From: Kuschelorhynchus macadamiae
Lineage: Eukaryota > Arthropoda > Insecta > Coleoptera > Curculionidae
Assembly (NCBI GenBank): GCA_030620095.1
Contig: JAUTXW010002103.1
Coordinates: forward strand, 1,918,001 to 1,982,000
Length of the DNA stretch: 64,000 bases
Reading direction: 5' to 3'
The notes beneath the pieces were generated by a model. The model saw only the letters and a list, made by a program, of their open reading frames with translations, searched no databases and had not been told where the DNA came from. This document shows positions 58,885 through 64,000 of the stretch, in pieces. Both the position numbers and the translations under genes were made by a program. Positions within the stretch are counted from its first letter, which is position 1. Each line of letters opens with the position of its first letter.

Positions 58885-59130
58885 TTTTTACAACGGTGCG
58901 TAAAGTACTCACCTTACGCACTGTTCAAGACGTGTAACATTTTAAAACAGTGCGTAAAGTAATTGAAAAATTTTAATATTTTGACAAATGTCAGTTTTAA
59001 AAATATGTCAAATTTACTTTACACTAGTGTGTAAAGGAATTGAAAAATTTGGAAATTTTGCTACGATTTTTTTGGTTTTAGAAAAAAATTTGTATGCTAC
59101 TAGTGTGTAAAATCTACCTTTTTTGACTCA
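58885..59130. repeat. Short inverted repeats around (T/G)GTGCGTAAAG motifs
   Basis: GTGCGTAAAGTACTCACCTTACGCAC (in parts: GTGCGTAAAG at 58895, CTTACGCAC at 58913), AGTGCGTAAAGTAATTG (58949), CTAGTGTGTAAAGGAATTG (59025) and CTAGTGTGTAAAATC (59101). GACAAATGTC lies between. Looks like a worn MITE or promoter-type repeat; function unknown. Confidence 0.5.
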
Positions 59131-59790
59131 TGTGATTTTCACATTCGTCAAAAAATGTAACTTCACACACTTATCGCATAAAATAACTATTTTGATTGGG
59201 ATAAAAAAAACACAGGTATAAAAATATTTATTTGCAACGTGAAAAAAATGATAAAACGATAAACAAAATATAATATGATGTTTTGTTTTATTTTATTAAT
59301 AATGATGATTATTGATGACTCTATTGTATTAAATGCGATGCAAATAGAAAAAAAACTTTTTAAAAATATATTTTGATATCCATTTGTAAAAACGTTTTTA
59401 CAAAAAATCTTTCAAAAACCTAATGTAATGAAAATATAAGGATCACTAAAATAATTACAAGTTTAATTATGCAAACAAAGGGGCTATTTTGATTTTTTAC
59501 AAAAATACATGGAATATTAAAATAAGCCCTCAGGGCTCTTAGTCTGAGTCTGCATCACTGAACCATAACAATACTAACAAAATTTTACAATAATAAAAAA
59601 AACATTATTTAACAGTTTTTAACATTTTTCTTTTTTTTGAAAAATCTCTGTCTAACAATTCTTTATTTAAATTCCTCATGCGGAAAAACATTCGAGATCT
59701 AAAAAATATTTTTTTTTACATTTAGGCTACAATCCACATTAGAACTTCAATTAAATCTGATATATCCCTTACAAATATGCAGGTTATCAG
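59131..59790. other. No gene seen
   Basis: AT-rich with homopolymers; the 3' part may be the 3' UTR of the P-element remnant that follows on the minus strand. Confidence 0.4.
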
Positions 59791-59799
59791 CATTAACAT

Positions 59800-61230
59800 T
59801 GTTAAAAATTGTCTCCAATTTTTCTATGTGCACTGCTCCTCAGATGGTTTTCCAAACCACCTGACAAATACCATGTTAAAGAATTGTCTAGAGTATTTGT
59901 GGAGGTAGACGCTGTTGGTTCTGACTTCTTTAGCTTGTGGCAGATAAACCCCGCTAAATTTTGTAAACCATCATAAGGTAACCTTCTTGGTTTAAACATC
60001 AGAAATTGGAGTGGTCTTCTGTAACTAGATGTCGAAAATGATCACTTAAAACATTTTCTGTTTCCAAATCGGGGGGTCGTCTGTCTGAGTATTACCTTAA
60101 ATCAAAGAATTTGTGAATTTTCTCAAAGAAACGATTTTAGTATAAATTAAAATAAATAAAACTGAAAGTTTAGACCTAAGTCAGTGATGTGTTAAACAAT
60201 AAAACGTTACTCCGGTATGCTTATTATTATATTTATTTATTATTGTTACGTATAGAAATAGGTTGTTTATGTCATTTTAACATGTTTCACATTTTTTTAA
60301 TCTTTAAATTTTAATTTGTCTTATATTCTTGTTTTATTTTAATGTATTAATCTTTAATGTGTTTGAGACTTTGAGTTTTACTTATTTTAATTTTTGAGTA
60401 TTACCTTCACTGAATAAGGCTCCTTCATTTCTTCCTAAAATATACGCTCTAAGGCGATATTTAAATTCAAGGGGGTTTGGATGGTCATGTAAACCTCCCT
60501 TGTCTAGTCAAAAAATTTTAGCACATCCTGATTCAAACGGTAGGTGAATGGCTTAATACCGATTTTCTTTAAGATCTTCATACAACATTTTTAAGGATGA
60601 ATTGGTAATCAGAATTGAAAAGGTAATAATGTATTTTTACCTTTAACCCTGAAAACACACATTGCTCATTTTATCTAAAATGTTGGTTTGAAGTTCAAGT
60701 GATAGGCTACTAAATCTTTTTGAATCTTCTTCAGGCACTCTTACATTGAGAACGTCAAACCAGTCATTTACCTAAAAACAAAATACCATTAATCACAAAG
60801 TTGACGTTAGATCATACCAGTATTTACAAAAAGTTGTATACATCCTTTAAAAATGCACACTCCAGATTTTCATAACAAGCATTCCACATCTTGTAAGAGC
60901 TCTTGAAACGGTATGGGAAAATAGTTTTGTTGCCAGTTTCACTTTTTGCCTTTAACATTTATAGAATCCATCGAAATTTTGTAGCTATATTTTCACTGGA
61001 ATTAGTGATGCCTATTAGTTTTCTATAATGGTTTTATTGATTTCTTTGCCATTTAAAATAAAACCCTGATCAACAAAGTGAACTTAATAATTTGATCAAA
61101 TGTATTACAAACACCTTTTGTTTGGATATAAAAACAAGTTTGTGTTGTAGTAATTCCCAATTCTTTGTGCAAAACCACAATCCACCTAAGTCACTTACTA
61201 CTGCAACTATGAAATTTCCTTTTCTATGAA
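59800..61230 (-). pseudogene. P-element-like (THAP9-type) transposase remnant, several exons
   Basis: Minus strand. Near 61215-61140: GNFIVAVVSDLGGLWFC, the P-type catalytic VSDLG region. About 60985-60830: KLATKLFSHTVSRALTRCG after a shift. Exon 60641-60771, with acceptor TTTTTAG and donor AAAG|GTAAAAA: NDWFDVLNVRVPEEDSKRFS. About 60420-60600: NQDVL, then after a shift GGLHDHPNPLEFKYRLRAYI and LGRNEGALFSEGN. 59802-59999: KPRRLPYDGLQNLAGFICHK and LTWYLSGGLENH, the C-terminus. The order fits P-element transposases. Frameshifts in three exons show decay. The N-terminal THAP domain is not found here; copy 2 of the duplication lies where it should be. Confidence 0.7.
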
Positions 61231-62404
61231 CTTAAGGATTTCAAAGCGCAACAAAATGCGAAAAGGCGTTCCAATTAAAGATAAAGCTATAATATTTATA
61301 ATTATAGCTTCAACTTTTTTTCCATCTCAGTCTATATTTTATAAAACACACACTACTAAATCTTGTTTGACAATCAGAAAACCCAAAGTCTCAATTATAC
61401 TTTTAAGTTTACTGACATTATAGAAAACATTATCTAAAACAGTTAACGACAAAATGGATTTTTCTCTGATTAAACAGACTGGACAATGGTAAAAAACAAT
61501 TTTCGTTTTTTTATATTATGAGGATATGAAAATTAACCCTTTAAAGAGCAAGAACCAGTTGTAAATTTTTTTAAAATTAATTGATTTTACTTTATGTATA
61601 TTATTGATCTTTCAATCAAGTCCACATTCATTATGGGCGTAGACATAAATACAATATTTATAAATTAAATTACCATGATGCTAATATAGTCGATTTTAAT
61701 GAAAAAAAAATACAAAGCATTATGAACTAATCAACAAAAATAGTGACTTCCGAAATTCCAAAAAAAAACACACAGCTGATACTATGATTTATAGGTTGGA
61801 TTCTAAGACTCTTCTGTCTGTGTTAAAAAAAACTATTATGCTATCACAGATGATGAGGTCGGTTCGTCGGTTCCATAAAAATAGAAGGTTCAAAAATTAT
61901 GTTGCCCTCGATCTAGCTATTAAAAAATATATATTTTTGGTTTCAAAATTTTCAGAATCTTAATAAAAATTGATTCAAAACAGATAACAATACTCTTTGC
62001 AAAAATCAAAATTGGCATTAGTGACTAGACGAGAATATTAAAATAATATTTTAATTAATATTAATTTTATTAATATAAAATAATAATAAAAATACTAAAT
62101 ATAAATATAACTATTTTTTCTCATAGTTTCGTTCTTAGATGAATCGCCATTTTCATTAAAGTAATAACTGAAGGCTCATACGTAAATTCAAGGACGTCGG
62201 TTTCAAAACTTATCCCTGAATACCCCACCAATTTTTAATAAGTTCTTGTATCGCGCGTGCTTGTTACTGATTTTTTCCAAAGATATTTGGGAAACCGAAA
62301 AAACATTATCTCTCTGGTCCAGCGTACATTACCGAATCATTTCTATTTCACCGCTGTTTAAACCATCTGCAACCCATTTTTCATACTGATGTTTCGCGTC
62401 TGCC
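61207..62404. repeat. Direct duplication, copy 2 (longer version)
   Basis: Collinear with 56845-57912 but carries extra short segments, for example between ATCCCTGA and CCCCACC, and near 62245-62305. It begins inside the P-element-like coding sequence and ends beside a transposase fragment, so it may be a 5'/intronic part of that element. Confidence 0.8.
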
Positions 62405-62572
62405 CATATCAACCCAGTTACATTGAACTGACAATGATATGGTGGCAGGCGCAAACTTTTGTGGCCATGTTGACGTAACATCTAATCCACCGCATCCGTC
62501 TTTTTGGCATTACCAGGCGGTCTGACTTCAGCATGTTCGGCGCAGGGTTTAAGTATTCTTTTTGAAGTCACT
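62330..62572 (-). pseudogene. DDE transposase C-terminal fragment (unassigned Tc1/mariner-like)
   Basis: Minus strand: DAVD, a stop, then MLRQHGHKSLRLPPYHCQFN, VTGLIWADAKHQYEKWVADG and a stop after GEIEMIR (62333). The RLPPYHCxxNxxxLIWAxxK pattern is the end of the DDE domain in a group of insect Tc1/mariner-like transposases, where NPIELIWA is usual; here the acidic E is replaced (NVTGLIWA). Its 3' half lies in the duplication and so is also present in copy 1 (57840-57912). Too short to assign. Confidence 0.5.
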
Positions 62573-62629
62573 CAACAATCTCATTTTGTGTGAATTATTT
62601 AATCTACTAAACGAATTGTTGGAACAGTA

Positions 62630-64000
62630 CAGGGTGTCCGGATCTGGTTGCAAAAGCAGGGTATCTCGCTTATTTTTAAAGATAGAAAATTTTCACAGCC
62701 TTCGTTTATGAGATACAGGGCGAAATAGAAAATTCTGCATTTTGGGACCCCCCTCGTATCTCGGTTATCCTTTAACTTAACGCAAAGGGAAAAATTGCTG
62801 CTTATGCAGTTTTTTACGCTGGATTCAGTGGCGTAGTCATATTTTCATTTGAGTTGTTATTTTTTAGATATGACCCAAAGTTGTGTTTTTTTAAATGGGA
62901 CATCCTGTATATTTGTCCAGAAATTGATTTGTCCTTTTAAAAGCTTCTCAATAATATATAATAGTGTGGGTCTATTTTAATAAACAACAACAAAAATCCT
63001 AATTTTTATAATTATCAGCCCAAATTTTGCAGTAGGCCATGCAAAACAATGCTGCCTTTTATTTAAAGTCGTTAACAATATCTACATCCTAACAATAAAT
63101 CAAAATAAATATGTAATTAAGTCTATTTATCAAAATATGTATTGATAATTTCGCACCAAAAAAGTACCACTTACCTAGATTTATGTAACACAAGAACAAA
63201 ACAGTAATAAATTATTATGTAACAAGCCTTTCAGCAAAAATCAACTGTCGTATAAGAACTACAGTAACCAAGGAAATCAAAAGAACTGTTCAAACTGATT
63301 TCCATTTTGTTCTATGCATGCTTCGCACAATTTTCGTATTCGTTTTAGGAAATTAAGCAAAATAACGGGATGATTTTGTAAATAGCGAAAATTTTCTCTT
63401 ATTGCAATCCTAAATTCTATTTTTCAGATATCCCCATAGAAAGAAATCTAAAATCGACAAATCTGGGGACCTAGGGGGCCATCTTATAGGTCCATTTGTT
63501 CCGATTCATTGATTGGTAAAATTATTGTCCAGAAATAATCTCGTCATTCCAGAATTGTATGCAGGAGCACCGTCCTTTAAATTTCGTTAATTTGCGCTAG
63601 AGGAACATTGTCAAGTAATTCAGGTATAGCTGCCTCTAAAATTTCTATATAACGATTGGCTATTAGATTTCCCTCAAATATATAAAATTTTATATGTGTT
63701 CCTAATATGAAGCAGTGCACATTTAGACCAAACTTGCCCTGCTGTCTTCTGGGAAATATTTGGTGTTGATTTTCCTGAGACCAGAATCTACCATTGTGCC
63801 TATTGAGTATACCAGAATTACTGAAATGTGCTTCGTCTGACCATATAACCTTCCTTACAAAATCTCTAACCATATCGCATCTTTCTCGAAACAAATTGCT
63901 GAAGACTACCCGAAGCTCTGCATCCCCTGGCTGTAAGTGCTGCACGAGTCTAAATTTGTATGTGTGGTATTTGTGCTTTTTTAGAATTTCTTGAACTCTA
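62630..64000 (-). mobile_element. DD41D mariner, second copy of the 47-kb family, cut by the window end
   Basis: CAGGGTGTCCGGATCTGGTT at 62630, preceded by TA (62628-62629), starts a terminal arm like 47075-47555, shortened by a small deletion near 62690. CCATGCAAAACAATGCTGCC at 63036 ends the arm. A transposase on the minus strand follows and runs off the window, so the other end is not seen. Confidence 0.9.
63430..64000 (-). pseudogene. DD41D mariner transposase, partial
   Basis: From the window edge: HLQPGDAELRVVFSNLFRER, VIWSDEAHFSNSGILNRHNG (first acidic residue), GKFGLNVHCFILGTHIKFYI and LAQINEI (63577). A deletion at 63577 shifts the frame; then DGAPAYNSGMTRLFLDNNF (second), a stop after TNQ, and GPIRWPPRSPDLSILDFFLW (third). 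Spacing between the last two acidic residues is 41. It keeps the region deleted in the 47-kb copy and lacks the stop found there after VVFCN. The remaining C-terminus is frameshifted to about 63240. Confidence 0.85.

Overview
The window is AT-rich eukaryotic DNA with no recognisable host gene. It is almost wholly a stack of transposable elements in different states of decay. The mix of families suggests an insect or other arthropod: pogo/Tigger-like transposons, ZMYM/DUF4371-type and GTF2I-like hAT elements, DUF4817 mariners with a DD41D spacing, a Tc1, a Penelope-like element, three LINEs, a THAP/P-type transposase and a P-element remnant. The species cannot be named from what I see. It could be TE-rich intergenic DNA or a very long intron.

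Layout. 1-6160: a roughly 0.9-kb repeat in about three copies, broken by a hAT (1230-3710, TSD TATATAAA) and by a foldback element (4652-5210). 6161-8995: pogo-1, with perfect 21-bp TIRs, TA duplication and an uninterrupted 651-residue transposase; it is the only gene here that looks intact. 9.3-11.2 kb: a tandem repeat and a Penelope-like remnant (RT plus GIY-YIG) followed by a large hairpin. 12296-14677: a second hAT. 15.2-15.8 kb: a tandem repeat with two hammerhead-like motifs. 16.2-21.8 kb: a mariner remnant and two opposed LINEs. 22444-26724: a third hAT (TSD ATTTAATG) with pogo-3 (24022-26531) inside it. 27.8-29.3 kb: a LINE with an (ATTG)n tail. 29.9-35.35 kb: a long-TIR DD41D mariner with pogo-2 (31152-34046) inserted in its gene. 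36610-38978: pogo-4. 39.4-42.1 kb: a tandem repeat of about 120-bp units built around a GGCCGCCATTTTG core, which also lies scattered through the window. 43.9-44.1 kb: a (TA)n microsatellite. 46.5-50.1 kb: a THAP transposase gene split by a mariner (47075-49332). 52.3-53.7 kb: mariner halves and a solo terminal repeat. 55473-56791: a Tc1. 56.8-62.4 kb: a P-element remnant flanked by a 1.1-kb direct duplication whose copies differ mainly by short indels. 62630 to the window end: another DD41D mariner.

The strongest non-routine observation concerns the four pogo-like elements. Their target motifs are unrelated, yet they share one plan: short TIR, TA duplication, non-coding first exon, a 5' UTR intron of about 155-190 nt with a GTAAGT/GTATGT donor, then the start codon. 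In each, further copies of that element's own terminal motif lie in this intron or at its 3' splice site, just before the coding region. This suggests that transposase binding may regulate its own expression or splicing. All functional statements rest on motif reading by eye; no searches were run.
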